In this document: positions 1 through 8,868 of the stretch, piece after piece | Layout: every line of letters begins with the position of its first letter | How positions within the stretch are numbered: position 1 is the first letter of the stretch | Origin: Salinivibrio proteolyticus | Lineage (GTDB): Bacteria; Pseudomonadota; Gammaproteobacteria; Enterobacterales; Vibrionaceae | Reading direction: 5' to 3' | NCBI RefSeq assembly: GCF_001996165.1 | Contig: NZ_MUFP01000021.1 | Coordinates: forward strand, 7,157-48,282 | Length of the DNA stretch: 41,126 bases | Position numbers and translations under genes: made by a program | Notes under the pieces: model-generated | What the model was told of the DNA's origin: nothing | Databases searched by the model: none | The model's input: only the letters and a program-made list of their open reading frames with translations

Positions 1-1280
1 CCCGTCATTTTGTGCGCGGCTTCCCAATTGATAACCGCCTTCGCCATCTGAACGTCACATTGAAATTCAAAATGCCAGTTGAGCTGTCCGGCAATGCGCT
101 CAACAAGCTGTAGGCCTAGACCAAATCCGATCTGATTCTCATCCACGTCTGAATCAATAGGGTTGGCAATCGAAAACTGCCCGTTGGTGATCTTAATCTC
201 AATCGCGCCGGGCGCACTGTAGGTGAGCGCATTGCGAATCAGGTTGGTACCCGCAATACGAAACAATTCCCTCTCAATAGAAATAGGATCACTGTGATTA
301 TCGATATGGACAGTCACTGGCTTATGCGCTGCAAGATACGCCAGCTCATCCATGAGGGTTGCGCAGAGCGATCCTAGGTCGACCTTTGATTGGCGAATCT
401 TATCTGGATGTTGCCGTGCCAACCAAAGCAGTGATTCAGACAGTGCCATCATATTGGCGTTGGCACGCGAGGCGCGCTGCAAGGCCGGATAACTGGCATC
501 CTTGTCATCGATACGCAGTGACAAAGTATCCAAGGATGCTTGTATAATCGCCAACGGCGTACGCAGTTCATGGCTGGCATGCTTTAAGAACTGCTGCTCC
601 CGTTGATTATGCTCACGCACCTGTTGCAGCGAGGCCATCAAGTGGTCGGCGATTTGGTTAACTTCACGTACCGAAAAGCGCACATCGATGGCTTGATCAG
701 GGTGTGTTTTTACCCGCGCCGACCATGCCACCAACTCTTTGAGTGGCTTCAATGCATTGTTAAACAACAGCCCAATCACGGTGACAAGCACCAGCATAAA
801 AGCGGTAATTAACACGCTGGCATCGGCCAACGAGCGCTCGACAATCATGGCGGCTAATGCCTCGATTTTTTCTGCCGCTTCAAACTCGATCAAGTACAGG
901 CCTTGGGATAGGTGCTGATCGGAGTACAACAAATAACCATACTCTCGCGCGCCACTGTCATTGATGCGCTGAATTTCAATTGGATCATCGGGCTGTATCG
1001 GCTCTGAGGAAAACAAATCACGCACCGATGTCGGGATAGCCTGCCAATCTCGATACGCACTGACAGTGTCACTTTGGGGTAATGGGTAGTTAGGATCGGC
1101 GGCCAGCTTCTGCTCTAGCTTGATAGCATCGAGCCGCATGTAGTTTTTGCCTGCCTGACTGATTTGATAAAAGCTAAACACGGTGACAAGTGCCAACAAC
1201 CCGATAAAGATCGCCACCGCCATGAACACAAGCTGGCGACGCGATTGTGCCGCGAGGCTTCGAACAGGGCTTTGGCTCAT
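1..1280 (-). CDS. Sensor histidine kinase, C-terminus cut by window edge
   Basis: Membrane sensor kinase, partner of the response regulator upstream. The reading frame opens at ATG 1280 and is still open at base 1 (about 426 residues visible). It has an N-terminal membrane segment (about residues 18-38), a periplasmic stretch, and a second membrane segment near 150-172 followed by a HAMP-like linker. The H-box reads KHASHELRTPL with the phosphoacceptor near His237, and the ATP-binding N-box contains NLIRNAL. A glycine box, GFGLGLQLVERIAG, follows. The usual DxGxG (G1) box is not evident: SIANP stands in its place, a short-lid form I recall in some Vibrio kinases. ATG overlaps the regulator's TGA by 4 bases (ATGA), showing translational coupling. 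The stimulus is not identifiable. Confidence 0.9.
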   Translation of the reverse strand, partial: MSQSPVRSLAAQSRRQLVFMAVAIFIGLLALVTVFSFYQISQAGKNYMRLDAIKLEQKLAADPNYPLPQSDTVSAYRDWQAIPTSVRDLFSSEPIQPDDPIEIQRINDSGAREYGYLLYSDQHLSQGLYLIEFEAAEKIEALAAMIVERSLADASVLITAFMLVLVTVIGLLFNNALKPLKELVAWSARVKTHPDQAIDVRFSVREVNQIADHLMASLQQVREHNQREQQFLKHASHELRTPLAIIQASLDTLSLRIDDKDASYPALQRASRANANMMALSESLLWLARQHPDKIRQSKVDLGSLCATLMDELAYLAAHKPVTVHIDNHSDPISIERELFRIAGTNLIRNALTYSAPGAIEIKITNGQFSIANPIDSDVDENQIGFGLGLQLVERIAGQLNWHFEFQCDVQMAKAVINWEAAHKMT

Positions 1281-1951
1281 ACCGGCGCGGCCTCAGAAAG
1301 GGACAAACCAATACCGACATGGGTGTGGATCAGCGTTTTAGCAAAGGGTTTATCAACCACTTTACGCAAATGGTGAAGGTGCACGTTAATGGTTCCTTGG
1401 CTCACATCATCGCTGGCCCAAATCGCCTCCTCAATATCGCTTTTGGACACCACAGTGGGTGAGCGGCGAGCGAGTAGCAACAGAATGTTCCAACCGATAG
1501 GGGTCAGCTTAAGCGGCGTATCACCGCGCGACGCGATATGCTCTTTGGGGTAAATCGTCAGATCAGCAATGGTGATACACTCTCGTACCGGTTGATGACG
1601 TCGATGCAAGGCCTGTAAACGTGCGAGCAACAACGGCATGGTGCAAGGTTTGACCACATAATCATCTACACCGGCGCGAAAGCCCTCAAGCTGGTCGGTG
1701 TCCGCACCGCACGCGGTCAGCATTAACACCGGAGTATCAATCCCCTGCTCACGCAACTCACGACAAACCGCCATACCCTGAACGTTGGGCAGCATATTGT
1801 CGAGTATCACACAATCAAACGTCTGCTGGCTGGCAAGCTGGATCCCCGTTTCGCCGTTATAGGCAAAATCACAGTCGATATTATGCAGCTCTAAATATTC
1901 TGACATCGCTAAGCTGAGATCGTGGTCATCTTCAATGATGAGTATTTTCAT
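1277..1951 (-). CDS. OmpR-family response regulator
   Basis: Cytoplasmic two-component response regulator of 224 residues, usual length for the OmpR/PhoB family. The receiver domain occupies about residues 1-115, with acidic pocket EDD at 7-9, phosphoacceptor Asp51 in ILDNMLP, Thr79 and Lys101 (VVKP). The C-terminal winged helix (about 125-218) contains the GTINVHLHHLRKV recognition region. The wing ends HVGIGLSLS instead of the usual RGVGYRL, so the DNA contact may differ from model members. It is the first gene of a two-gene operon with the histidine kinase, with a 4-base overlap. Target genes cannot be told from the window. Confidence 0.93.
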   Translation of the reverse strand: MKILIIEDDHDLSLAMSEYLELHNIDCDFAYNGETGIQLASQQTFDCVILDNMLPNVQGMAVCRELREQGIDTPVLMLTACGADTDQLEGFRAGVDDYVVKPCTMPLLLARLQALHRRHQPVRECITIADLTIYPKEHIASRGDTPLKLTPIGWNILLLLARRSPTVVSKSDIEEAIWASDDVSQGTINVHLHHLRKVVDKPFAKTLIHTHVGIGLSLSEAAPV

Positions 1952-2037
1952 GCGGCGTGCTCTTCTATCCGTGTCGTTTTTAATCTACACGAATCCATTG
2001 GATAAAATACACCCCACTCTATTGATCTCGTCCGATA

Positions 2038-2062
2038 CAAAAAAAGCGCCCGCAGGCGCTTT
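2038..2062 (-). terminator. Rho-independent terminator of the PfpI/Hsp31-like gene
   Basis: GCGCC-CGCA-GGCGC hairpin flanked by an A-run on the left. Read on the minus strand it is a stem followed by a long T-run, just downstream of the stop at 2085. Confidence 0.8.
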
Positions 2063-2084
2063 CATCGAGAGACTATCATATGAC

Positions 2085-2774
2085 TTACTTTAGCAATGCC
2101 AACACCGCATTGACGCAGGCTTCAGATGACACTGGATTTTGCCCTGTCACTAAGTTGCCATCAGTAACCACATACGAGGTAAAGTCATCCGCTTTCTCAT
2201 AAAGACCGCCGTTTTCTTTGAGCATGTCTTCGACTAAAAATGGTACTACCTCGGTTAAGCCAACGGCAGCTTCTTCGCTATTGGTGAAACCAGTAACCCG
2301 TTTGCCTTTCACCAGTGGCTCGTCACGATCTGAACGCGTATGACGGAACACAGCAGGGCCGTGGCATACCGCACCAACGGGTTTGCCCTGATAGTAGAAG
2401 GTCTCAATCAACTGACGAGATGTCGGGTCTTCCGCCAAGTCCCACAATGGACCGTGTCCACCGGGATAGAAAATCGCATCATACTCATACGCATTCACAT
2501 CGCTCAGCGTGACGGTGTTATTAACCATATCTTGCAACTCCGCATCGCCATCAAACCGGCGTGTGGATTCCGATTGCGCATCTTCCGCCTCGCTGTTTGG
2601 GTCAATCGGCGCCGTTCCGCCTTTAGGGCTCGCGACCACAACGGTTGCCCCTGCATCTTTAAACGCGTAGTAAGGGGTGGTGAACTCTTCAAGCCAAAAG
2701 CCTGTCTTGTGCCCCGTCTCGCCCATGGCATCGTGAGATGTCAGCACCATCAAAATTTTGTGTTGTTGCATCAT
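2085..2774 (-). CDS. DJ-1/PfpI family protein, Hsp31/glyoxalase III-like
   Basis: Class I glutamine-amidotransferase-fold protein of about 229 residues. The nucleophile elbow is AVCHGPAVF (Cys137, His138), and a conserved acidic residue lies in TGFWLEEFTTPYYAF (Glu29/30). PGGHGPLWDL is a further family signature. This is the Hsp31/glyoxalase III-like branch, whose members act on methylglyoxal or as stress chaperones. The exact activity is inferred. An AAGGAG ribosome site lies 2 bases before ATG 2774 and 5 before ATG 2771. Either could start; a frame extension to 2822 lacks a site. Divergent from the NlpE-like gene, with its own terminator. Confidence 0.85.
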   Translation of the reverse strand: MMQQHKILMVLTSHDAMGETGHKTGFWLEEFTTPYYAFKDAGATVVVASPKGGTAPIDPNSEAEDAQSESTRRFDGDAELQDMVNNTVTLSDVNAYEYDAIFYPGGHGPLWDLAEDPTSRQLIETFYYQGKPVGAVCHGPAVFRHTRSDRDEPLVKGKRVTGFTNSEEAAVGLTEVVPFLVEDMLKENGGLYEKADDFTSYVVTDGNLVTGQNPVSSEACVNAVLALLK

Positions 2775-2895
2775 CGCTCCTTGTTGTTTGACGCGTTCAT
2801 TGACCGCTTTGCTATTCGGCAACCTTGTTACTAACGAAGTAAATCCCAGTTTTGATCAGTTGACGGTTTCTTTACTTTCATCGAATAACATTGAC

Positions 2896-2910
2896 TTAAG
2901 CCTAGCTTAA
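2896..2910. promoter_or_regulatory. Perfect inverted repeat in divergent promoter region
   Basis: TTAAGC-CTA-GCTTAA lies between the divergent PfpI-like gene and the NlpE-like gene and overlaps a TTGACT that could serve as a -35 for the plus strand. Position and symmetry suit a repressor operator. The binding protein is unknown. Confidence 0.35.
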
Positions 2911-3017
2911 CAATGACACCACCCTCCTGTCTGCCGCTACAATGAGTACATCCATTGAGGGCAACGCCCTCATCACGTTTAAAGTAATCATGTATCGAAC
3001 ATGCAAAAGAGGTCATC

Positions 3018-3548
3018 ATGAAAAAGGCATTTGTACTAGCACCACTCGCTCTTGTCGCTGTTTTAGTGGGCTGTGAGCAACAGGCCAATGACAAACCTGC
3101 AACCGAGACGCAAGTTGAAAACGCAGTAGAAAATGTTCAAGCTGGCGCAGAACAAGCAATGGATAGCGCCGAGAATGCGGTTGATGCAGCAGGCGATGCT
3201 GTCAACGAAATGGTTGATCACCACAATGCAAAACTATCACTAGATTGGAATGGTACGTATCAAGGTGTCGTCCCTTGTGCTGACTGCGAAGGTATCGAAA
3301 CCAGCCTGACACTAAACGAAGATAACACCTATGTATTAACCAAAACTTATCTTGGTAAAGAAGGTGAGGCATTAAAAGAGGAAGGGACCTTTACTTGGGG
3401 CGACATGGGTACCATCGTCACCCTCCAAGGCCTAACCGACACGCCTAATCAGTTCTTTGTTGCAGAGAACCAAATCATCATGCTCGATATGAACGGTGAG
3501 CGTATCGACGGTGATTTAGCCGACATGTATGTGCTGAAAAAACAATAA
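3018..3548 (+). CDS. NlpE-like copper-resistance/envelope-stress lipoprotein
   Basis: Outer-membrane lipoprotein of 176 residues. A type II signal peptide ends in the lipobox LVGC (Cys19). An Ala/Glu/Asp-rich linker follows (about 25-70), in which a heptad-like Ala pattern suggests a helical spacer. The C-terminal NlpE N-domain (about 75-176) has the signature YQGVVPCADCEGIETSL with its CxxC pair, and ends VLKKQ. In E. coli NlpE senses envelope defects and copper and activates Cpx. This copy holds only the N-terminal NlpE barrel, as many short Vibrio NlpE-like proteins do. AGGTC precedes the ATG. A hairpin follows the stop. Confidence 0.85.
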   Translation: MKKAFVLAPLALVAVLVGCEQQANDKPATETQVENAVENVQAGAEQAMDSAENAVDAAGDAVNEMVDHHNAKLSLDWNGTYQGVVPCADCEGIETSLTLNEDNTYVLTKTYLGKEGEALKEEGTFTWGDMGTIVTLQGLTDTPNQFFVAENQIIMLDMNGERIDGDLADMYVLKKQ

Positions 3549-3560
3549 GCACCGTTTTAA

Positions 3561-3584
3561 GCACCCAATCAGCAGGTTGGGTGC
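3561..3584 (+). terminator. Hairpin downstream of NlpE-like gene
   Basis: GCACCCAA / TTGGGTGC stem with an 8-base loop, 12 bases after the stop. The T-tail is weak (TATTAG), so termination is likely but not strong. Confidence 0.5.
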
Positions 3585-4023
3585 TATTAGTGCAATCTGC
3601 TGCCTAAGACTGGTTCAGTGCTTTGTAAGAGCGCTGTGCCAGCTTTCACCCTATGACCATATCCGCCTTTCGTTATTTTCTCCTCGCCCGGTTTTGTGCT
3701 GTTAATAACAGTTGTCACATTAGTGACAAAATTGTTTCTAACAAAACTTGACGATATTTCACTCTATGGTGTAACCCTTAACTAGAGGCGAAACAAAACC
3801 TTATCCTGTTGTGGAAAGCAGTGCGCCATTGTCGACAAATTAGACAATGAAAATCAGAGATGTACAGCTGTTCACACAAGCGAGCCTCCTCCGTTTGTTC
3901 GATAACAAGACCGAAAAACGGCACCTTTCTGTACCGGTAATCGCCTTTGATCCAAGTTCGATTACCGGTCAGTAGTACGTTTTAGTAGCGCCACAGTCGT
4001 GGTATTGGACAGGAGTCATGCGT
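3585..4023. other. Intergenic region and promoter of doeAB(X)
   Basis: About 440 bases with no convincing gene on either strand. It holds the inverted repeat at 3712-3729 and a TTGACG at about 3748 that may be a -35. The ribosome site AGGAG at 4011-4015 belongs to doeA. The length fits a regulated promoter with a long leader. Confidence 0.5.
3712..3729. promoter_or_regulatory. Perfect inverted repeat, candidate operator upstream of doeA
   Basis: TTGTCAC-ATTA-GTGACAA, 7-base arms with a 4-base spacer, about 300 bases before doeA. DoeX (Lrp/AsnC family) is encoded in the same operon and is one candidate binder, but no site comparison was possible. Confidence 0.4.
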
Positions 4024-5211
4024 ATGAGCGACGTTGTATTGAAGTTTTCATACGAAGAATACAGCGCCCGTTTAGCGAAGGTTCGCTATGCGATGGAAGA
4101 GCATGAGATTGATACCTTGTTGGTCCATGATCCTTCAAACATGGCATGGTTAACAGGCTATGACGGTTGGTCGTTTTATGTGCCCCAATGTGTCGTGATC
4201 GGCGCGACAGGCGACCCTCTTTGGTTTGGTCGCATTCAAGACGCCAATGGTGCATTACGCACTGTCTACATGAGTGCAGAATGCATCACCTATTACCCTG
4301 ACCACTACGTAATGAATCCCCCGCTCCACCCCATGGAGTACTTGTCTAACTATGTACTCGCTGAGCGTTACTGGGATCGGGGGCGGATCGGTGTTGAGAA
4401 AGACAACTATTATTTCAGTGCCACCGCGTTTGAATCATTAAAAGAAAATCTCCCGATGGCAACCTTGGTCGATGCGACTGGGTTGGTCAACTGGTGTCGT
4501 GCGGTGAAATCCGATCAAGAACTGACCTATATGCACACCGCCGCCCGCATTGTAGAAAACATGCATCGTGTGGCCTTTGAAATGATTGAACCCGGTTTAC
4601 CCAAACACCTACTGGTGGCCGAGATTAATAAGCATGCGGTAGTCGGTCATGACGGTCACTTCGGTGACTACTCAGCCATCGTCCCCATGCTACCCTCTGG
4701 CGGTGATGCCGCCGCCCCTCATCTCACGTGGGATGATCGTCCGTTTAAACGGGGAGAAGGCACCTTTTTTGAAATTGCCGGGGTGCATCGGCGTTATCAT
4801 TGTCCGCTCTCTCGCACCATTTTCTTGGGCGAACCTGGCTATGAGTTCCTACGTGCAGATGAAGCCTTGCAAGCCGGTATTGAAGCTGGACTCGCCGTCG
4901 CCAAGCCCGGTAACACCTGTGGCGACATTGCCAACGCGCTCAATGATGCGTTGTTGCGCTATGGGTTTGACCGAGAAGGCGCACGGTGTGGATACCCGAT
5001 TGGGCTGAGCTACCCACCCGACTGGGGAGAGCGCACCATGAGCTTACGCCCCAGCGATCAAACCATTTTGCGTGAGGGAATGACGTTCCACTTCATGCCG
5101 GGACTGTGGATGAAAGATTGGGGGATGGAAACCACAGAAAGCATTGTGATCACCCGAGATGGTGCGCAAACACTATGTGATTTGCCCCGTCAGCTTTTTA
5201 TCAAGCACTAG
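4024..5211 (+). CDS. doeA: Ectoine hydrolase DoeA
   Basis: Cytoplasmic enzyme that opens the ectoine ring to N-acetyl-2,4-diaminobutyrate, the first step of ectoine catabolism. It has the M24 (pita-bread) peptidase fold. DoeA-type signatures include DPSNMAWLTGYDGWSFYV, GRIGVEKDNYYFSA, APHLTWDDRPF, RYHCPLSRTIFLG and SYPPDWGERTMSLR. The length (395 residues) is that of the family. AGGAG at 4011-4015 is 2 bases before ATG 4018 and 8 before ATG 4024, so the second ATG is preferred. First gene of doeA-doeB-doeX, 158 bases before doeB. Induction by ectoine or its breakdown product through DoeX is expected from Halomonas, not seen here. Confidence 0.93.
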   Translation: MSDVVLKFSYEEYSARLAKVRYAMEEHEIDTLLVHDPSNMAWLTGYDGWSFYVPQCVVIGATGDPLWFGRIQDANGALRTVYMSAECITYYPDHYVMNPPLHPMEYLSNYVLAERYWDRGRIGVEKDNYYFSATAFESLKENLPMATLVDATGLVNWCRAVKSDQELTYMHTAARIVENMHRVAFEMIEPGLPKHLLVAEINKHAVVGHDGHFGDYSAIVPMLPSGGDAAAPHLTWDDRPFKRGEGTFFEIAGVHRRYHCPLSRTIFLGEPGYEFLRADEALQAGIEAGLAVAKPGNTCGDIANALNDALLRYGFDREGARCGYPIGLSYPPDWGERTMSLRPSDQTILREGMTFHFMPGLWMKDWGMETTESIVITRDGAQTLCDLPRQLFIKH

Positions 5212-5369
5212 CGGCACCTCTCAATCAATTCAGTATGGGCACAGCCATTGTGTCCTTTTCTATTCAGCCAAGTGGGTATTTTTGGCTACACTGATAACGT
5301 AATGATTTAACATCAAACTTTACCGTGATCAGCCGTATAACATGCCAAGACACATCACAAGGAGAGGTT

Positions 5370-6365
5370 ATGGAGCCTACCGCGATTGAAGCCACCGTCG
5401 ATTTCCATGCCGATGGCGTGCAACACGGCTTTCTTAAACTGCCTCACTCGCACGACCAATCTGCTTGGGGCTGTGTCACCATCCCCATTACCGTGATCAA
5501 AAACGGCGAGGGAAAAACAGTACTGCTGACTGGCGGTAATCATGGGGATGAATATGAAGGGATCACCGCGCTGCTCAATACCTGCCATCAACTGATGCCA
5601 AGTGATATTAAAGGGAGGGTGATTATCTTACCCATGATGAACGCGCCGGCCGTGATGGCAGGCACACGCACGTCACCTTGGGATCAAGGCAATATGAATC
5701 GCGCGTTTCCCGGCTCCCCCACTGGCAGCGTCACCGAGCAGATCGCGGATTACTTCACTCGCTATTTGATCCCACAGTGTGATACAGCACTTGATATTCA
5801 TTCGGGTGGAAAAACCTTAGATCTTATTCCCTATGCCGCGTCTCACCGTTTAGAAAATCTGCAACAAGCGGAAGCCTGTGCAGAGGGCGCGCGCTTGTTC
5901 GGTGCACCTTATCAAGTACAGACCACCGAAATGGATGCCACTAGCATGTACGACACCGCAGTAGAGCAACAAGGCAAGATTTTCGTCACCACCGAGTTAG
6001 GCGGCGGTGGCACCAGTACACCGGAATCAATCGCAATCACCCAGCGTGGTATTCATAATTTCTTGGTCTTTTCTGGCGTGTTGCAAGACGACTATCGCCA
6101 TCCCCCTGTGCCTCCCATCGCACTGGAGTTGCCTGACAAGCATTGTTACGTCCAAAGTGAACATGCCGGCATCATTGAATTCTGTGTACACCTCGGCGAT
6201 CCCATCAAACGTGGCGATTTGATCGGTAAAGTACATAACATCGAACGGACAGGAACAGAGCCCGTTCCTTACTATGCCGAGCGTGATGGCATTTTGCTGG
6301 CCAAGCGCCACCTCGGTCGTATTTACATGGGCGATACCTTTGCCGTTATTGCTGAGCCTGTTTAG
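5370..6365 (+). CDS. doeB: N-acetyl-2,4-diaminobutyrate deacetylase DoeB
   Basis: Cytoplasmic zinc hydrolase of the succinylglutamate desuccinylase/aspartoacylase family that removes acetate from Nalpha-acetyl-2,4-diaminobutyrate, the second step of ectoine degradation. Zinc ligands are visible as GGNHGDEYEG (His58, Glu61) and DIHSGG (His144), and TTELGGGG carries the likely catalytic Glu. The C-terminal part (about 255-331) is the lipoyl/biotin-like beta barrel usual in this family. Length 331. ATG 5370 follows AAGGAGAGG, which decides it over an upstream frame opening at 5325. Ten bases separate its stop from doeX. Confidence 0.92.
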   Translation: MEPTAIEATVDFHADGVQHGFLKLPHSHDQSAWGCVTIPITVIKNGEGKTVLLTGGNHGDEYEGITALLNTCHQLMPSDIKGRVIILPMMNAPAVMAGTRTSPWDQGNMNRAFPGSPTGSVTEQIADYFTRYLIPQCDTALDIHSGGKTLDLIPYAASHRLENLQQAEACAEGARLFGAPYQVQTTEMDATSMYDTAVEQQGKIFVTTELGGGGTSTPESIAITQRGIHNFLVFSGVLQDDYRHPPVPPIALELPDKHCYVQSEHAGIIEFCVHLGDPIKRGDLIGKVHNIERTGTEPVPYYAERDGILLAKRHLGRIYMGDTFAVIAEPV

Positions 6366-6375
6366 CGGAGGCGCC

Positions 6376-6867
6376 ATGAAGTTGGACAAATTTGATATAA
6401 AAATCCTTCAAATCCTCCAGCAAGATGGAAGGATCACCAAGTCTAACCTTGCCCAAGCGATTAATTTATCGGTCAGCCCTTGTTGGGAACGCGTCAAACG
6501 CCTCGAGCAAGCAGGGATCATTGAAGGTTATGGCGCACGAATTAACCCTGATGCGGTGGTTAAGTTAAATACCGTGTTAGTCGAAATCACGCTTGGTCAG
6601 CACGATGTCGACAGCTTTCAACGCTTTGAGCGCGCCATGCAAGCCTGTGAAGATGTGAAAGAGTGCTGGGCCACAGGCGGGGGGATAGACTACATCGTTC
6701 GGCTTGGCGTGACCGATATTGACTACTACCAACGGCTTATCGACAACTGGTTGACTGACAACTTAGGCATAAAACAGTACTACACCTATATCGTCACCAA
6801 GCAAGTCAAACGCCCTGCATTGACATTACCACTCGAAACACCCGATATCGCCGCCAACAACTATTGA
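6376..6867 (+). CDS. doeX: Lrp/AsnC-family regulator DoeX
   Basis: DNA-binding regulator of 163 residues. The N-terminal helix-turn-helix (about 5-50) is typical of AsnC/Lrp proteins: LDKFDIKILQILQQDGRI, then NLAQAINLSVSPCWERVKRLEQAGII. A ligand-binding RAM domain follows (about 65-150). It sits directly behind doeB with a GGAGG site, the arrangement of doeABX in Halomonas, where DoeX controls the ectoine degradation genes and responds to pathway intermediates. The frame extends upstream to 6274 inside doeB, but the ribosome site favours 6376. Here it may control both halves of the split locus; that is an inference. Confidence 0.9.
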   Translation: MKLDKFDIKILQILQQDGRITKSNLAQAINLSVSPCWERVKRLEQAGIIEGYGARINPDAVVKLNTVLVEITLGQHDVDSFQRFERAMQACEDVKECWATGGGIDYIVRLGVTDIDYYQRLIDNWLTDNLGIKQYYTYIVTKQVKRPALTLPLETPDIAANNY

Positions 6868-7003
6868 TAAATGTATAATTTATTGGGATTTTTCCGGACT
6901 AACATTTAACTTTTCAGCAACATAAAAGCAACTGTTTCATGATTGCTTGATAAGTCTATCATTCTAGACATGGCGATTACACGACTCACGCTGGCTTAAC
7001 TAG

Positions 7004-7052
7004 CCTCTATCGGGAAGACATTAATGTCTTACTCACTCACTGTAGATAGAGG
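7004..7052 (+). promoter_or_regulatory. Leader hairpin that covers the protease ribosome site
   Basis: CCTCTATC (7004-7011) pairs perfectly with GATAGAGG (7045-7052), which contains the AGAGG ribosome site 6 bases before ATG 7059. Within the loop lies a perfect 16-base palindrome, AAGACATT/AATGTCTT (7015-7030). Transcribed, this would form a nested structure that hides the ribosome site. It could control translation by temperature, a ligand or an antisense RNA. The 16-base palindrome could alternatively be a protein operator. Confidence 0.45.
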
Positions 7053-7058
7053 ATAATA

Positions 7059-8828
7059 ATGAATAAGTCAGTTATGCTATCCGTCAGCGTTGCGCTTCTT
7101 AGCGGCATGGCGCTTCCCACATCAGCGGCAGACACACTTCCAATTCCCGCTCCCATTAACATCGCAAGCCAGTACAGTCTCCAAGCCGATTTAGCGCCTC
7201 CGAAAACATTTCGTGCTACAGCACTCGGTGAAACGTATCAAAACAGCATAAAAATACATCAAGCAGACGCCGCCTTCGTCAAGGTACACTTCGCACAGTT
7301 CTCACTGCCTGATGACGCTTATGTTGATGTGACCAGCGCCGATGGGACTGAAAGCTACCGCTATAGCAATCAAGCCAATGGCAAACGCACATTTAATCCC
7401 ACTCAGGGTGACGATGGCGTGGCGCAGTTTTCGGCCATGTCCGTCCACGGCGACACAGCAATCGTGACGCTCGTCCTTCCCACAGGTACCCAATGGCAAC
7501 CTCAGCATGCGCTGAGTGTCGATCGTTACCAAGCGGGTGATCCGGAAAATCTGATGGCGGCAGCTCAAGACGTAGGAACGCTATCGACGTGCGGAATCAA
7601 CGAGCGTAAAGATGTGGCATGTTGGCAAGATAGCCATCCAGAGGAGTATGAGCGCAGTCGCCCTGTCGCACGCTTGCTTATGAATGGTAGTGGCCTGTGT
7701 ACTGGCTGGCGCGTAGGGCCAGATAATCACATGTTCACCAACAATCACTGTGTTGAAAGCCAGTCTGAGCTGACGAGCACGGAAATATGGTTTAATTATC
7801 AGCGTCCAAGTTGTGGCAGCGGCACCATCAATGACATCGTTAAAGTCACAGGGGATCAGCTACTCAAAACCGATTATACCCTTGACTACACCCTGTTCAG
7901 CGTCAATGACTTCGCACGAATTGCTCAGTTTGGTTATATGGGCCTTGATGTACGCATGCCACAAGTTGGCGAAACCATCTTTATTCCTCAGCACGGCGCC
8001 GGAAACCCGAAAGAACTTGCTATTGAAAGTGACCAAAACAATGGTGGGATTTGCCAGATTGATGTCGCAGCGACCAATGGCCGAGGCACAAATACAGATG
8101 CGGGTTACTTCTGTGACACCACAGGCGGTTCATCAGGTTCTCCGGTGCTGGCAAGCAGCAGCCGCAACGTGATAGCCCTCCACCACTTCGGTGGCTGTGA
8201 GAACCAAGGGGTACGGATTGATAAAATCTGGCCACAAGTCGCCGGTGAGTTTAATAATGTCCCGCCACAAGGGGATCATCAAGCCGGTGGCGCGCCTGTG
8301 GCGGTTTTCAACGGTCAATGTACCGCACTTGGCTGTGAGTTTGATGCCAGTGGCGCGAGCGACACAGACGGGCAAATCGTGAGCTATCAATGGGATTTCG
8401 GTGATGGTTACCAAGGCAGCGGTATGACAGCGTCGCATCAGTACGGCGCCGCGGGCACCTATTCCGTCACTCTCACCGTGACCGACGATCAAGGCCTCAC
8501 CAGCTCTGCGAGTAAAAACTTCACGGTGGGTAGTGACAATGACTACCCTAAAACTGATCTGAGTGGCGATCGCAGCAGTTGGCAATACTTCTTATACACT
8601 GCACCGCAAGCGGGCACTGCCACCATTCGTATATATGGCGGAACCGGTGATGCGGATTTATACGTTGAAAAGGGCACCAAGCCAGATCTCAACCAGTTTA
8701 GCTGTCGCCCTTACACCAGTGGTAATAATGAAACCTGCAGCCTTGATGTCAACGCGGGCGATGAGGTATTTATGGGCATTCGGGGATATCGGCCCTTTAG
8801 TGGCGTCACCCTCGATGTAAACCAGTAA
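7059..8828 (+). CDS. Secreted trypsin-like serine protease with PKD and PPC domains
   Basis: Exported endopeptidase of 589 residues. Signal peptide about 1-24 (ends TSAA), pro-region about 25-175, and an S1-type protease domain about 176-400 resembling lysyl-endopeptidase-like bacterial proteases. The apparent triad is His230 in TNNHC, Asp276 in TLDYTLF and Ser359 in TTGGSSGSPV. A PKD domain (about 412-492, SYQWDFGDG) and a C-terminal PPC domain (about 497-589, GDADLYVEKG) follow. PPC regions are often cut off after secretion. Several Cys pairs suggest disulfides. It has its own leader and terminator, so it is a separate unit inserted between doeX and doeC. Cleavage specificity cannot be read from sequence. 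Confidence 0.9.
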   Translation: MNKSVMLSVSVALLSGMALPTSAADTLPIPAPINIASQYSLQADLAPPKTFRATALGETYQNSIKIHQADAAFVKVHFAQFSLPDDAYVDVTSADGTESYRYSNQANGKRTFNPTQGDDGVAQFSAMSVHGDTAIVTLVLPTGTQWQPQHALSVDRYQAGDPENLMAAAQDVGTLSTCGINERKDVACWQDSHPEEYERSRPVARLLMNGSGLCTGWRVGPDNHMFTNNHCVESQSELTSTEIWFNYQRPSCGSGTINDIVKVTGDQLLKTDYTLDYTLFSVNDFARIAQFGYMGLDVRMPQVGETIFIPQHGAGNPKELAIESDQNNGGICQIDVAATNGRGTNTDAGYFCDTTGGSSGSPVLASSSRNVIALHHFGGCENQGVRIDKIWPQVAGEFNNVPPQGDHQAGGAPVAVFNGQCTALGCEFDASGASDTDGQIVSYQWDFGDGYQGSGMTASHQYGAAGTYSVTLTVTDDQGLTSSASKNFTVGSDNDYPKTDLSGDRSSWQYFLYTAPQAGTATIRIYGGTGDADLYVEKGTKPDLNQFSCRPYTSGNNETCSLDVNAGDEVFMGIRGYRPFSGVTLDVNQ

Positions 8829-8840
8829 TCACTCCTTCCT

Positions 8841-8868
8841 TAGGCGCACCCTGCGGTTGGTGCGCCTA
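8841..8868 (+). terminator. Rho-independent terminator of the protease gene
   Basis: TAGGCGCACC / GGTGCGCCTA, a perfect 10-base stem followed by ATTTTG, 12 bases after the stop. Confidence 0.85.
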
